Shown piece after piece: positions 30,181-41,084 of a stretch of 64,000 nt of DNA. Under the pieces are notes generated by a model, which was not told where the DNA came from, searched no databases, and saw only the letters and a list, made by a program, of their open reading frames with translations. Position 1 is the first letter of the stretch. Each line of letters opens with the position of its first letter. This DNA comes from Trissonchulus latispiculum (taxonomy: Eukaryota; Nematoda; Enoplea; Enoplida; Ironidae), in the NCBI GenBank assembly GCA_030248195.1, contig JASAND010024002.1, positions 62,001 to 126,000 on the forward strand. The letters run 5' to 3'. Made by a program: the position numbers and the translations under genes.

Positions 30181-31193
30181 TAATTTGCGGTAGTCAACAC
30201 AGAAGCGGTCAGAACCATCTTTTTCTTGACTATTACAATGGGACTGGCCCAGGGAGACTTGCTGGTGCGAATAATGCCTTTGGAGAGCATATCCTGAATG
30301 TGTTGATCAACAGTTTTTCGTTGTGAAAAGGGAACCCTGTAAGGACGTTGCTTAATAGGTGGAGCGTTTTGTGTGTCAATGTCGTGTTTGACAGCAGCCA
30401 AGGTATGGCCAAGGTCAAAGTCATTGCTTGCAAAAACTGTTGAAAAAGAATATAACGTTTGCGTTAAAAGTTGCTTTTGATGCGACGTAAGGTCTGCGTT
30501 GCTTAAATCAAGTCCTTTGACAGAAGCGGGAGGTTCTGTTTCAGTGCGACAAACTTGATTATACATAGAAAGATGTCCGATTTTAGAAAATTTGGGCAAG
30601 GTCACTGGGCAACAATGGGGGTTAACGACCCGGACGGGGATTTGCGAGTCAGAAGGGCTAACTAGTGCGTAAGCACTAAAGGTAGTGTAACGAGAAAGGC
30701 TTCGTTTATCAGGTTCGTAAAGAAATTCAAATTTAGAAGGTGCATTGGTAAGCGCGGTTGTAATGATTTCACTTCGTGGTGGAATGACGGTATGCTCACA
30801 GAGATTAACTGCCCATTGTTGGTTCTGTTTGGGAGACAACGGAATTGATTGCCCATCAAACGATATAAAGTGATTTGAAAAATCAAAATGTATAGGACCC
30901 CGTTTACTGAAAACGTCGGTGCCTAAAATGCAAGATTGTGAAATTTGATCGGATACGTGAAAAACGTGTGAATATGTGTTGCCTCCAATTTGTAAGCATG
31001 CAGTCAGAAGTCCGACTAGGCAGAGACTTTGCCCAGTTACAGAAAGTGCCTTGGTTGCGGGTGGTACGAATTTGCCTAAGCGGGAGGCCAGATAAGGCCG
31101 ACTAAAAAGAGATAAGGTTGCACCAGTATCAAGGAGAGCTTTAGTCGATAATCCATTGACACCAATGAGGCTAGATAGTGGAGTAGAACCCAC
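30180..31193 (-). CDS. Aspartic protease and start of reverse transcriptase (broken)
   Basis: 337 codons on minus, frame open upstream from about 31290. Protease motif ALLDTGATLSLF (catalytic Asp-Thr-Gly at 31130-31122) with the second conserved ILGTD. RT begins after a spacer with KQRPYRVPFSQR, MLSKGIIRTSKSPWASPIVIVKKK. The frame then shifts after the Lys codons at about 30220 and the ORF ends in unrelated residues. A Ty3/gypsy pol order (PR-RT-RH-IN) is clear. The virus-type glycoprotein lies directly upstream. Confidence 0.8.
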   Translation of the reverse strand: MGSTPLSSLIGVNGLSTKALLDTGATLSLFSRPYLASRLGKFVPPATKALSVTGQSLCLVGLLTACLQIGGNTYSHVFHVSDQISQSCILGTDVFSKRGPIHFDFSNHFISFDGQSIPLSPKQNQQWAVNLCEHTVIPPRSEIITTALTNAPSKFEFLYEPDKRSLSRYTTFSAYALVSPSDSQIPVRVVNPHCCPVTLPKFSKIGHLSMYNQVCRTETEPPASVKGLDLSNADLTSHQKQLLTQTLYSFSTVFASNDFDLGHTLAAVKHDIDTQNAPPIKQRPYRVPFSQRKTVDQHIQDMLSKGIIRTSKSPWASPIVIVKKKMVLTASVLTTAN

Positions 31194-31411
31194 TGTGGGG
31201 GCAGAGTGAGGAGTAGGGGAATCAAATGATTGTGGCCAAGGTTGAAAGAAATCAAGACTTTGAGTGTCGTCATTAGAATTATGCGCAAGATCGGATAAGC
31301 GAATAGAAAGGTCTCTTGAGGGAGATTTCTGAAGGCTGCGGACGATGCAGGAGGATGCTGGTTACGAGTACAAAAGAGATTTGAAAATCCGTTGCGATTA
31401 GAGTAAAGAAA

Positions 31412-32964
31412 CTAAAGAATAAATATAAGACCTACAATTGAGCCCACAATAACGGCAGCGTTTACTAAAGTTTGTATCGGACCACGCACAAGGGGGTGGG
31501 CTATTGCGCTTACACCTACACCTGCACCATGAAGAGCTTCCCCAACACCGGATCCTAGTCCCGTAAGGACCGTAGCTACAGCTGATCCTGCATCATGAAC
31601 AACAGCTCCGAAGCCGTGTCTGATTCCTTCTAGGGCGGCTTTTACTGATGAGGGTTTTGTGTTCATACTAGAGGAGTAGTCTATTACCGGTTCAATTTGA
31701 TTTTCCAATACAAGCAAACGAGTATGATGCATCCCTAGTGAATTAATTGTGACGCTACCATCTCCTAATTGAGTTTCGAACAAGGTGGGTGCTTGGAAAG
31801 TTGGCTGCTTCCAAGTACCATGCCAGGCGACTCCTAGTGAGATGGGAGAAACGTGAACTGACCCTTGTGGATTCACCCAAGCGGAGCCATTATGGTAAAT
31901 TCCTGGTCGGTGGTATGCACACGAAATAACTGCTGAGGAGCCGATGAGACCTGTCATTCCAGGTGCAACAAAGAAGACATGGCCCTGGAATAAGATCGGG
32001 AGATGTGTAAAAGCTGATGAATAAGGCCAAGTTGACGATTTGCGAGGTTACATAGAGCGCGCCAAACCTGTTGAAAATTTTGCTGTTCTAGATACTGTAA
32101 TTTAGTTGCCAGAAAATTGAGTTTTGCATTATCTTCATCAACATTACCTGAAGTAAAATTAAAAGTTGTCTTTTGGGTGTGAGTGTCAAGCGGTGGGTGG
32201 ACGGGAGATTGAAAACAAAGAACCACTCCTTCGCGGGTACATAGCAAAAATGAGGGAGACAAGGTGGACCTTATTGTCGGGTTAAAGTAAATACACGTTT
32301 AATTTCGTTAATAATTACATGTTGGCCTCTTAAAGAGGCGTTGTAGGTGCCAGGTTTAGTGAAAGGACATACTGTTTTCCAGGGAGCGGTATCCCACTTC
32401 CACATAATTGTTTGAACCGGATTTTTACATTTGCCAGTCTTAATTGAACACCCGCCTAAACTTCCCAATTCAGATTTAGGGTGCTTTCCATCAAACATTA
32501 AGACATCACCAAATTCAAGGAGAAAATTAATGGTTTGGTGGCAGTTGTCGTAACAACACCACTTATAAGTCACTTGCACACTATTGTTTGTAGTATAAAG
32601 ATTGAACATGTGCTTGATTAAGGGTTGGAGGTGATACTTGCGTGACTTAGCTACTTTCTTACATGTGGCATAATCAACAGCTTCTGCATGAGACTCTAGT
32701 ACTGTGATGCTTTTGGAGCCGAAAAAGCCAACATATGTGCAAATCTTTTGCACTTGGAGCTGACAGCTCCAGCCTTTCAATTTTATCGGGTTTGTGTTTG
32801 GCACATAAACTGAAACTTGCGTGTTCAATAGGATGAGATTCACTGGGGGGATCACATAGAATAGATTTGGGCACCGCCACTGCGAATCCATCACGTGTAG
32901 ATCCGCGCAAATTAAATTCATGAGCGTTTGTGTAATATAATAGAAGCAAAAAGACAAGAGCCAA
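31412..32964 (-). pseudogene. env: Virus-type envelope glycoprotein gene with frameshifts
   Basis: Three overlapping minus-strand frames (32990-32271, 32262-31954, 31957-31412) together look like one glycoprotein of roughly 500 residues. It has an N-terminal signal peptide (MALVFLLLLYYTNAH at 32964), a Cys-rich ectodomain with a W-x-C and GFFG motif and many paired Cys, N-glycosylation sites (NAS, NGS, NFT), a Gly/Ala/Val-rich segment, and a C-terminal membrane helix (NAAVIVGSIVGLIFIL) before the stop at 31412. The layout resembles glycoproteins of negative-strand RNA viruses of arthropods (chuvirus-like) that gypsy and BEL elements have captured. The family is an inference. Two frame breaks (near 32780 and near 31960-32270) disable it. 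Confidence 0.6.
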
Positions 32965-33001
32965 AAGGGTGTGTAAAGGAAAGCTACCACCTACCCTTTC
33001 T

Positions 33002-33310
33002 TTAACTGGAGGAATTTGGCGAGTTTCCTGTGCGAAGTGGCAACCTGGGTATGACAGGATTGGCAGCCTTGATATGACCAGGATTTTCGAGTTTGGGTTT
33101 GGCCAAGGAATTCGGAGTGGTAGTGCGATTCTTCGATCCCTTTTTCCTGGCTATTCCGGATCTTGGAGTGATTGAGACCTGTGAAGACTCGGGATCCGTA
33201 GTTGACAGTGGCACAGGAGGAGGAATATCTGAAACTGTAACAGCGGTTAGCATGTCAGTGGATACAGAAGCAACCTGAGCGGTATCGGTATCGTAGTCAC
33301 ACCCGGGCAA
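33002..33310 (-). CDS. Ser/Thr/Pro-rich ORF between gag and env
   Basis: 102 codons on minus ending 12 bp before the glycoprotein frame. Rich in Ser, Thr and Pro with a basic patch (ARKKGSKNR). Its upstream end is cut by the satellite-bearing insertion at about 33315. It may be the C-terminal tail of the Gag whose zinc knuckle lies at 35015-35470. No domain recognised. Confidence 0.4.
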   Translation of the reverse strand: MPGCDYDTDTAQVASVSTDMLTAVTVSDIPPPVPLSTTDPESSQVSITPRSGIARKKGSKNRTTTPNSLAKPKLENPGHIKAANPVIPRLPLRTGNSPNSSS

Positions 33311-33471
33311 TGGGGGGGTGGACGGGGGGTGGCCACCCCAGGTCCCACATACGCACCGAAATGATACCTATATCATTTTTTGGGAGAATTGACGCACCAA
33401 AATAATATCTTAACATTCGGTCTCAGAGGCAAATTTGACTTATCTACTTCTTTTATTTCACACATTATAAT
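33311..33471. other. Junction between the env element and the satellite
   Basis: Contains gggggggtggacggggggtggccacccc (in part a G-run) and tacgcaccgaaatgatacc, then AT-rich sequence. A similar gggggtggacggggg motif lies beyond the array at 34800-34817, so these may be the ends of the inserted unit. Confidence 0.4.
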
Positions 33472-34652
33472 ACGCACCGGATTCGGCCTACCTACGCACC
33501 GGATTTCGGTTATCGACGCGCCGGATTTCGTCTGTCGACACACCGGATTTGGCCTACTTACGCACCTGATTCGGCCTACTGACGCACCGAATTTGGCCTA
33601 CCTACGCACAGGATTTCTGTTATTGACGCACTGAGTTTGCCTTCCTACGCACAGAATTTCTGTTATCGACTCACCGGATTCGGTCTATCTACGCACCGGA
33701 TTTCGGTTATCGACGCACCGGATTTCGTCTGTCGACGTACCGGACTTTGCCTGCTTACGCACCGGATTTGGCCTACTGACGCACCGAATTTGGCCTACCT
33801 ACGCACAGGATTTCTGTTATTGACGCACTGAGTTTGCCTTCCTACGCACAGAATTTCTGTTATCGACTCACCGGATTCGGTCTATCTACGCACCGGATTT
33901 CGGTTATCGACGCACCGGATTTCGTCTGTCGACGTACCGGACTTTGCCTACTTACGCACCGGATTTGGCCTACTGACGCACCGAATTTGGCCTACTGACG
34001 CACCGATTTTGGCCTACCAACGCACAGGATTTCTGTTATCGACGCACCGGATTTGGCCTACCTACGCACCGGATTTGGACTACCTACGCACCGGATTCGG
34101 CCTACTGACGCACCGAATTTGGCCTACTGACGCACCGAGTTTGGCCTACCTACGCACAGGATTTCTGTTATCGACGCACCGGATATGGCCTACCTGCGCA
34201 CCGGATTTGGACTACCTACGCACAGGATTCGGTCTACTGACGCACCGAATTTGGCCTACTGACGCACCGAGTTTGGCCTACCTACGCACAGGATTTCTGT
34301 TATCGACGCACCGGATTTGGCCTACCTACGCACCGGATTTGGCCTACCTACGCACCGGATTTGGCCTACCTACGCACAGGATTTCTGTTATCGACGCACC
34401 GGATTTGGCCTACCTACGCACCGGATTTGGACTACCTACGCATCGGATTCGGCCTACTGACGCACCGAATTTGTCCTACTCACGCACCGATTTTGGCCTA
34501 CCTACGCACAGGATTTCTGTTATCGGCGCACCGGATTTGGACTACCTACGCACCGGATTCGGCCGACTGACGCACCGCATTCGGACTACTAACGCACCGA
34601 ATTTGGTCTACTGACGTAGCGAGTTTGGCCTACCTACGCACAGGATTTCTAT
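33472..34652. repeat. 22 bp satellite with 132 bp higher-order repeat
   Basis: About 53 monomers of 22 bp, consensus cgcaccggatttggcctacc plus ta. Variants (cggatttctgttatcga; ggattcggcctactga; ggatttggactacc) follow a fixed order, so that six monomers (132 bp) repeat as a unit between about 34036 and 34570, with one shortened four-monomer unit. Three monomers make 66 bp, so long ORFs (33380-33634, 33637-33831, 34009-34614) run through it with a 22-residue period. They are side effects of the repeat. Confidence 0.9.
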
Positions 34653-34995
34653 TGAGAATTTAAGCATTTTGCATAACCTTAGGTTAAGTGATTAAATATT
34701 AATTAATTAATACTGTAAGTACACAATCGACTATCCACACTATTATTTTACTTTTCACATTAGAGCTTGTGTTCTCAAATTACGCACCAGGGGCGCACCC
34801 AAGGGGGTGGACGGGGGTTTCGAAGGTCAGAAAAATTAAGATGCAGAAAGGAGAAAAGCTGGAAAAACAAAAATTTTCGCGCCTTCGGCGCAAATTACCC
34901 ATTCTTTGCGTGTTTTGAGAGTAGCATTATGGGGCGGGGTGGGGATGGCTGACTTTCAATTATGTAGACGTTTCTTTCTGCTTACGCTTCAGTTA
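34653..34995. repeat. Dispersed repeat flank, shared with 56.7 kb
   Basis: 34655-34790 (gcataaccttaggttaa, cgactatccaca, gtgttctcaaatt) is a diverged copy of 56715-56830. From 34788, caggggcgcacccaagggggtgg has the look of a DNA-transposon end. No gene. Confidence 0.6.
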
Positions 34996-35014
34996 GCGAT
35001 TTTTTGACGAAATG

Positions 35015-35470
35015 TTAGAAATAATAAATGATGGTATCGTAGTGGAGTACGTGAGCAGAGAGGATTCGAACCTGATCCCGTAAAGTTTCAACCTCACTGC
35101 GAAGGCTAGCAGTAGCAGGGTCGGTCACCGCTGTAGAATGAGGGTCCTCACTTATCTGATTAACTCTTTGTACCTGAGGCCGATTATTTCTATATTGTCG
35201 AGAGCGATTTCTATTGAAGTTTCTGTTAAAAAGAACTCGGTTGGGGGAATTATTAATTGGTGGTTGCATTCGTTGCCTACAGGCGGCCCTAATGTGCCCT
35301 GGTCGACGACAGAAAGAACAGATTGGTCTGCCATCGGCAGTCCAATCCCGCCTTGGCTGATTCTGAGTGAAGCGTGGTTGGGGTGTGACATATCTCCTTT
35401 GAGTGTTGTTGGGGCGCGTCCTGAACAGTCCATCTAGGCGGCGTTCTAGTCTGTCTAACCTAGTGTAAAG
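35015..35470 (-). pseudogene. gag: Gag C-terminal fragment with zinc knuckle
   Basis: On minus the frame reads LDRLERRLDGLF, then a CCHC knuckle CSFCRRPGHIRAAC (about 35340-35300), an Asn/Arg-rich stretch and a short coiled segment (SLRSEVETLRDQVRIL) before the stop at 35015. It is truncated upstream at about 35485, where LTR-like sequence begins, and downstream by the satellite-bearing insertion. By orientation and position it belongs with the PR-RT-IN at 27.8-31.2 kb. Confidence 0.65.
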
Positions 35471-35484
35471 ATTTGGTTGATGCC

Positions 35485-36048
35485 AAATAAAAGAACTCTA
35501 GATACGTTAAAGATTTGTCAGGTTCGAGAGTGTGTGCATGTCGTCTCCGCCCAGTTCGCTTACCCTAAACAACTACGAAACGCGCCGGCAATCTATTTTA
35601 GTACCGTGAGTTTACTTTTCTGATCTTGGCAAAAAGATATGACACGACAAGGGACGAAAATAAATTTTACAGTTCAAAAGAAATAAACATTTCAACAGAT
35701 ATTGACATACAAAAAGGACAAACCTTCAACCCTTGACCCCCTGAATAAAAGGAACGGAGGAACAGGAGAACCCAAAGTAAAGGGGAGTGAGATCCCCCAG
35801 CCAAAATGGTTGAAAATGCGTCGCCTTACTGAAAATGGCAGACGGAAGACACGTATGAAAAGCAACCTCCTAGTACGAAGGATTTCACCAAAACTGACTT
35901 TTGAGCGCCTAGACTAGAATTTGAGAATTAGCTAAGGAACCGGAGTCCTTACACGAGAGTACAATTTTCATTTATCGTTTGTAAAGATAGCACTACATTT
36001 TAGATGAATTTAGATGAAATTGAGCGAAATATCCGAAAATACTTCACA
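35485..36048 (-). repeat. LTR-like end of another clade member (minus strand)
   Basis: On minus it starts TGTGAAGTATTTTCGG at 36048, directly after AAAAGAGAGGGTAATC (36064-36049). That matches in layout the polypurine tract and LTR start of element 1 (AAAAGAGGGGGTATTTC then TGTGGAATATTCC). Its far end is unclear and meets the gag fragment near 35485. No second LTR seen. Confidence 0.5.
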
Positions 36049-36720
36049 GATTACCCTCTCTTTTGAAACGCGCGCCCTCGCCGCGGCCTCCGGGCAAAAG
36101 TAGTACTAAAACGAGGATTAGCCTACGTAACTTAGGTACTAGTAAAGATAAAACATCGTTTTAGAAAGCGAAAGATTTAAAACTGTATCTCACTCGAGCC
36201 CCTTTGCTAAATTTTAGGGGTCTATTTTCGAGACACGGGTAAAACTACTTCGGCACGTGCCGGAACAACACACAAACATTTATAGAGTACATTGACTCAA
36301 CACAAAGAAGACAAATAACCCTTCAGCCGCGACGGGAGCGCAGGTTCCAAAAGGGAGAGTAACCCAAAAAGTTTTACAAAATATGGGGAAACTCATTTTA
36401 GAAATATCACAAATACAAAGAACCCAAAACTATACATTTCTAAGAAACTATAAGAACTATGGAGTAGAAACTATACATTACTATGCAAAGAGAAAAGAAA
36501 TAGAAATTTAAACCAGCTATTGACTAAAGATATAGTGTAGAGAGAAGCTCCGGGGGAGGCTACCAAAACGGAAAATTTATGAAAAAATTATGCACGAATC
36601 TTACTAAATGCCAAAATAAAGCTGCACAGGAATAAAGCATACATATTAAATTTTAGCTGCACCGATAATGGCAAAAATGGAAGGCAAAAATGGCAGTACA
36701 AAATTATGATGCATAAACCC
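36049..36720 (-). other. 3' non-coding region of the same minus-strand element
   Basis: Pyrimidine-rich on minus and similar in character to 11.5-14.6 kb, including an accgcggc...gcgcgc stretch at 36060-36095 that matches 14576-14593 of element 1. The coding part is absent; the following sequence belongs to the plus-strand element. Confidence 0.45.
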
Positions 36721-37372
36721 GCTTTGGGATATTACCCATTAGGGCACTAGTAGCTGGCTGCGCAGCAGCGCAGCGCTAAAAAGTACACGTGGTGTTATCT
36801 TCACATGCGTAGCGTAAAGTATATTCTAGTTGACGAAATTGTACAACTTTGAACTATTTTGACATTTGTCTTATTCATGAATGATAAAGATGATTTCTTT
36901 TTGGGCTAGATACCCCACTAGCACAAAGTATATAAAAGGGAGAGTAAGTGTAGGTTTAGCGCAGTTGGAGTTTCGTCAGCGTTGGGGTCGGGTGACTTTC
37001 ATTAGTTGTGTAGGAGACGTGGGTCGAGTTTAGGTGTACGGGAGTGGGTAACGCCCTCCCTTGTGCTCTTTGTAGTCCCTTATCGTGTTCTCGTTGTACC
37101 TTTTAGTATTTTCGTATGTTCATATCAAAGTTGGAGAGTGTATTTTGTATTCATTATAGTAAAATCTAGCGGTTATTTTATCTATTGCCTATAGGGAACG
37201 GTCGTCTAGGGCGCATAGGTGACCTTACCTTAGTCTACTCGTTAATCTACAGCTCTTTTGGTATCTTCTCTCACTTGGCTAGGACTGGATATCACACACT
37301 GAACACCTACTTGCAATCCTTTACTGAACTCCGACACAGTTTACTACAGAGGTACACACACAGTACTTCACA
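36721..37372 (+). repeat. Probable 5' LTR of element 2
   Basis: Ends ...cagtacttcaca five bases before a primer site, as in element 1. Contains a strong TATA box (tatataaaag, 36929-36938) and a purine/GTGT-rich leader. The start is not defined because no second copy lies in the window. Confidence 0.45.
36929..36938 (+). promoter_or_regulatory. TATA box in the element 2 LTR
   Basis: tatataaaag. Transcription would begin near 36960 and run into the primer site and Gag region. Confidence 0.5.
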
Positions 37373-37377
37373 AATAG

Positions 37378-37397
37378 TGGCAACAGTGATTTTTCAG
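37378..37397 (+). promoter_or_regulatory. Possible primer-binding site of element 2
   Basis: TGGCAACAGTGA follows the putative LTR end (ACA + aatag). It resembles, with changes, the TGGCGACCGTG site of element 1 and sits at the same distance from the LTR. Confidence 0.4.
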
Positions 37398-37545
37398 TAG
37401 ATGTCCAAAGTTCTAGCTTTTGCTGAGAAGAAAAGGGAACACGAAAAGTGAGAAAAGCAAAGAGCACAACTTTGGGGGCTCTTATCGTATTTCGACGGAC
37501 CGGTTGATTTAGACAGAGGTACTCCAATGGCCTCCAAGCAAAATA

Positions 37546-39252
37546 TTGCAAAATCGGAGGGTCGTGGTCAAGGGGGGTGTCTCCCCCAACGCTAGTCTGG
37601 GGGGGGAACTGCTCCAGGTATTGGGAGGGGGACTCCCAGAAGACCGGAAGGCTATGTACCCGATCTCCCCCCACAATTATGGGAAGGCCATAATTCTAAA
37701 GCGAAACCGAAATCTAACAGATAGAGGATCAGGGGGGCGAGGGGGACCCTCTCGGATTCCACCCCCTCCCACAAATTCACGGCGGACCCAGTCCCAATTG
37801 GGGGTTTCTACCTCCACAGCCCCGTCTACATCTTCTGAGGCCCCGTATGGTGGTCATTTAAGTAAAACGTTTGGGGGGCCAGTGACACGGTCACAATCTG
37901 GGGCTACCCGCCCCCAAGTCTCGCAGTCTGCGGGTCCTCGGTCCTCAGCGTCGCGGTCGGGGGGGGCCCCCAAGTGCTGTCAGATGCCACCCCTCCGGAA
38001 ATAGTAGTTTCTGGGGAGGAAACTACGGTAAAATCTTTGTCTGGGGGGTCAGAATTGCTGCAGACTTCAGATCCGCCTCAGGAGGGGCAAATGCTCACTC
38101 CCGGCCCCCAATTTGACGATTTTGACGAATCTGTTGAAATTGACGATTCCGACTCCCAAGATGAACAACTTTTGACAGCCATGCAAGATTATGTGGACTA
38201 CAGGCGAAAAAATCTCGGCCTGGCGCCAGTTACAGTTTCTGAACTGTTGGGGAGAAAAGTTCGGGATCAAAAAGTTCGGGGGAGAGAAGTTTGTGAGCAA
38301 ATAATCCCGAACCTGTTTTGAACCAAAATTCTGAAAATGATTTGATTCAGTTACAACATAAGCAAGCCCCTCCCATTTCCGGAATGTCTGCAGCCGTGGC
38401 CCCTTCCCAGGTTCAAGGTAGCTGTGCAGAAGAACCTGACAGAATGGTGGGTGTACATGATCAGAATCGGGAGGCGTCCGTTTCTCCCCCCCTAGGAACG
38501 ACTTGAGTCGTCTGCGCCCACGTGCCAATCTCAGTCGCAGAGTACGTCTAATTTTACGCCAGATCAAGGGCGCAATTCGGTCTCGTCGTCCTGGGGACAG
38601 GTGGGGCAACCCACTCTCGGGGGTCCCCAGTCTTGTAAACGGCGCTCAAGGGGGATCACCCAATTTTGGTCAAAATTCAGGACATGTCTGGTGTCCACTG
38701 TCTGTACAGCATCCGCAAGGCACGTTTCAGCGTGTTTCTCCGTCAGGTCAAGCACAGGCCGCTCCAAGTGTTCAGCAGCCGTCACAAATGTTATCTTTCA
38801 CTCCGGCTTTTTCTCAATCTCAATCCCCGGCTCAGCAGCCATTATATACGTATACGCCTCAAATCGTACAGCCTGTGCCGCCTTCGGCACAATCCGGCTA
38901 TTATGCCGTTGATATGTACGGAAAGTATACGTATATAATTCTCCGGCGCAATTCTCTACTGGAACTTCTGCTGTTTTACAGCCGGTGGCTCATACGTACG
39001 TACCGGCACCTAACCATTAGCGGTTACCGGTCCGGTAGTACCAATTGCGAATCAAACGGTGGAAACCAGTCCACAAAATGTCCAAACTTCAGATTTTGTG
39101 TTGGGGAATTCATGGGTGGCTTCTGACCCACCACCTCCGCCAGATAGGGGGGCGCCCCCCCGGGTTTTTCTGCACAACAAGCCAGTCAGAAGGGGGTTTC
39201 TTCCCACAAGGAGGAACGAGCGACGCCTACCCGTCACCCAACTCCGGCGACC
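37546..39252 (+). pseudogene. gag: N-terminal disordered Gag region of element 2, broken frames
   Basis: Frames 37546-38004, 37974-38321, 38318-38506 and 38503-39126 each give Gly/Ser/Pro/Gln-rich peptides like the N-terminus of element 1 Gag, including a KCC motif at about 37972. They abut or overlap by a few bases, often in G or C runs, so the original protein would be continuous with several frame breaks. Confidence 0.5.
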
Positions 39253-39906
39253 ATGGTGGCCACAGATGCCTCAGCTTTAGGTCACGATCCGCGCCTTTTC
39301 CGTACGTATATAGAAATTCTCCGGGACGTTCCCCGGTTTGACCCAGAACTGGTTTACGTTGAAGACTGGCTTCCACAATTTGAATCGGCGGTAGAAACGT
39401 ATCAAATTCCGAAAGACCAGTGGCCTCGTCTCTTGTACAGTAAACTGGCGGGTAAGGCCCAAATTTATGCCTCCCGTGCGGGTCTTTCTATGATTGATTC
39501 ATATGACAGTATTTTGAAACTTTTGAAAACTCAATTTCCCAAACCGCAGTTGTCCTACCAACAAAAATATACAGCTTTTGTCAACCGACTTCAACGTCCC
39601 GGAGAACATATACGTAAGTATATCTCGGAACTGCAAACGTTGGCGCTAGACATCTGGAATGACCCGGGTGACCGGGAGAAGCATTGTGTCCAGCAGGTTT
39701 ATGCCGGGGCAAACGACAAATATGCGGCGTCGCTCGTCCCTTTGGGGGCCTATGGGGAACCGTCTATGGAGGACATTTTGCGGGTGATTGATAAACTCGA
39801 CGCTCGAACCCCACGCCCCACCCCAGTGGAGGCATTGTCGTATGACCCCCCCCCCAATCTATCACGTGGCATCCTCAGAGAGAGCAGAACAGGGTGGGAG
39901 CTCTAA
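39253..39906 (+). CDS. gag: Gag capsid domain of element 2
   Basis: 217 codons from ATG 39253. Lines up with residues 590-790 of the element 1 protein: FRTYIEILRDVPRFDPEL, VEDWLPQFESA, AGKAQIYASR, TQFPKPQLSYQ, YISELQTLALDIW, EDILRVIDKLDAR. It would form the capsid lattice. The frame is lost in a C10 run at 39847-39856, so the last 15 residues are out of frame and the knuckle continues elsewhere. Confidence 0.75.
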   Translation: MVATDASALGHDPRLFRTYIEILRDVPRFDPELVYVEDWLPQFESAVETYQIPKDQWPRLLYSKLAGKAQIYASRAGLSMIDSYDSILKLLKTQFPKPQLSYQQKYTAFVNRLQRPGEHIRKYISELQTLALDIWNDPGDREKHCVQQVYAGANDKYAASLVPLGAYGEPSMEDILRVIDKLDARTPRPTPVEALSYDPPPNLSRGILRESRTGWEL

Positions 39907-39984
39907 CGACCCGTTGGAACAACTACGCAAGTAATTACAGGATCTTCGGGTATTATGGGAAAAAGGCAAGGACGCACGGCCTAG

Positions 39985-41084
39985 GTTTGAGGATAGGCGT
40001 AAGGATAAGTGTCTCCATTGTGGCAGAAGAGGCCATGACCCTAATAATTGTTGGGACAAATATCCAGCTGGCCCCGGCAGGTTGGAGGGTTCGACTCCTT
40101 CCCCGGGAACAGGTAGCTGGAGTTACGCAGTACGTACCAGTCTACCCGCAGTTTTGTGCACAACAGCCCGTTTATCCAGCTTTACAATCTGCTCCGGTCC
40201 CTTTAGCTTTGCCCGCTCCACAACCTTCTTCGGGTCAGCATGGCTATGGTCCACAATGGGAAGCTCCGGCAGTTCAAAATACGGGTCAAGCTGTTTTGCC
40301 TGGTGCAGCCGTGCCTGCTTTACCGGCGCCTTTAGCTCCGGCTCCAGCACCTTCGGTTCAGGGTGTTACTACACAACCTTTAGCGACACCGCTGGCGCAA
40401 CATTTTGTTAGAGCATCGGACCAGAACGCTGCAAATCCACAGTGGGGCACCCCTCCTCCCCTCGTTTCGGCTCAACAACAGGGGGTTGACCATCTCATAG
40501 GCTATGTTGAGACCGAACCACAGTCTTCGGAGCCACACTTATTCGGGGTAGGCTCTTCCGTAGATACGAGTCCCGACCAAATCGTTCAGTCTTTTTCTAT
40601 GATTCAATCAAATTTTACGACGTTAGCGGCTATTCACATGCATACGTATAATCATATGAAAAAGTTTACTGAGGTTTTGAAGAAACAAATCTTTGATTTG
40701 GGCCATGCCATTGCGGATGTGTGGCCAGAGAGGCTCGAACGGGAAGATATTCTGGGCTGTGAAGTGACTGTGCCTGAAACTGATGAGGTGATCCAACCCG
40801 TGGAGGAGGGCTCTGACCCTCCCTCTCTGCTCTCTCTGAACGGGGATTCCCTATCACCGACTGTGACGACGTTGGAACAGACTGCGGGACTCGCTGTGTC
40901 TCAGTCTCAGGGTGCGGTGGTTGACGCGGCCTCTGGGACTGGGACCAGTGGGGGCGCGTCTGGGTGTGCTGCTGATCCACCATCCAGACCTGCCCCGGGG
41001 GGTGTGACGGCTCCGAAAAAGCCCCTACATTCTTTGGTGTTTTGCCTAATTCTATTTCTGATTTGCAATCTGAAGCCGACTTAG
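39985..41084 (+). pseudogene. gag: Zinc knuckle and PQ-rich linker of element 2 Gag
   Basis: The frame through 40010-40051 reads CLHCGRRGHDPNNCWDKYP, a CX2CX4HX4C knuckle followed by the same CWDKYP as in element 1. Beyond about 40130 the reading continues in the frame 39894-41084 as a Pro/Gln/Ala-rich linker and a domain (MKKFTEVLKKQIFDLG). A frame change is needed between knuckle and linker. Confidence 0.55.

Noticed and set aside
33380..34614. Tandem ORFs with a 22-residue period, resembling a repeat protein or a CRISPR array
   Set aside because: They come from a 22 bp satellite: three monomers equal 66 bp, which keeps the frame open. There are no unique spacers, so it is not CRISPR.
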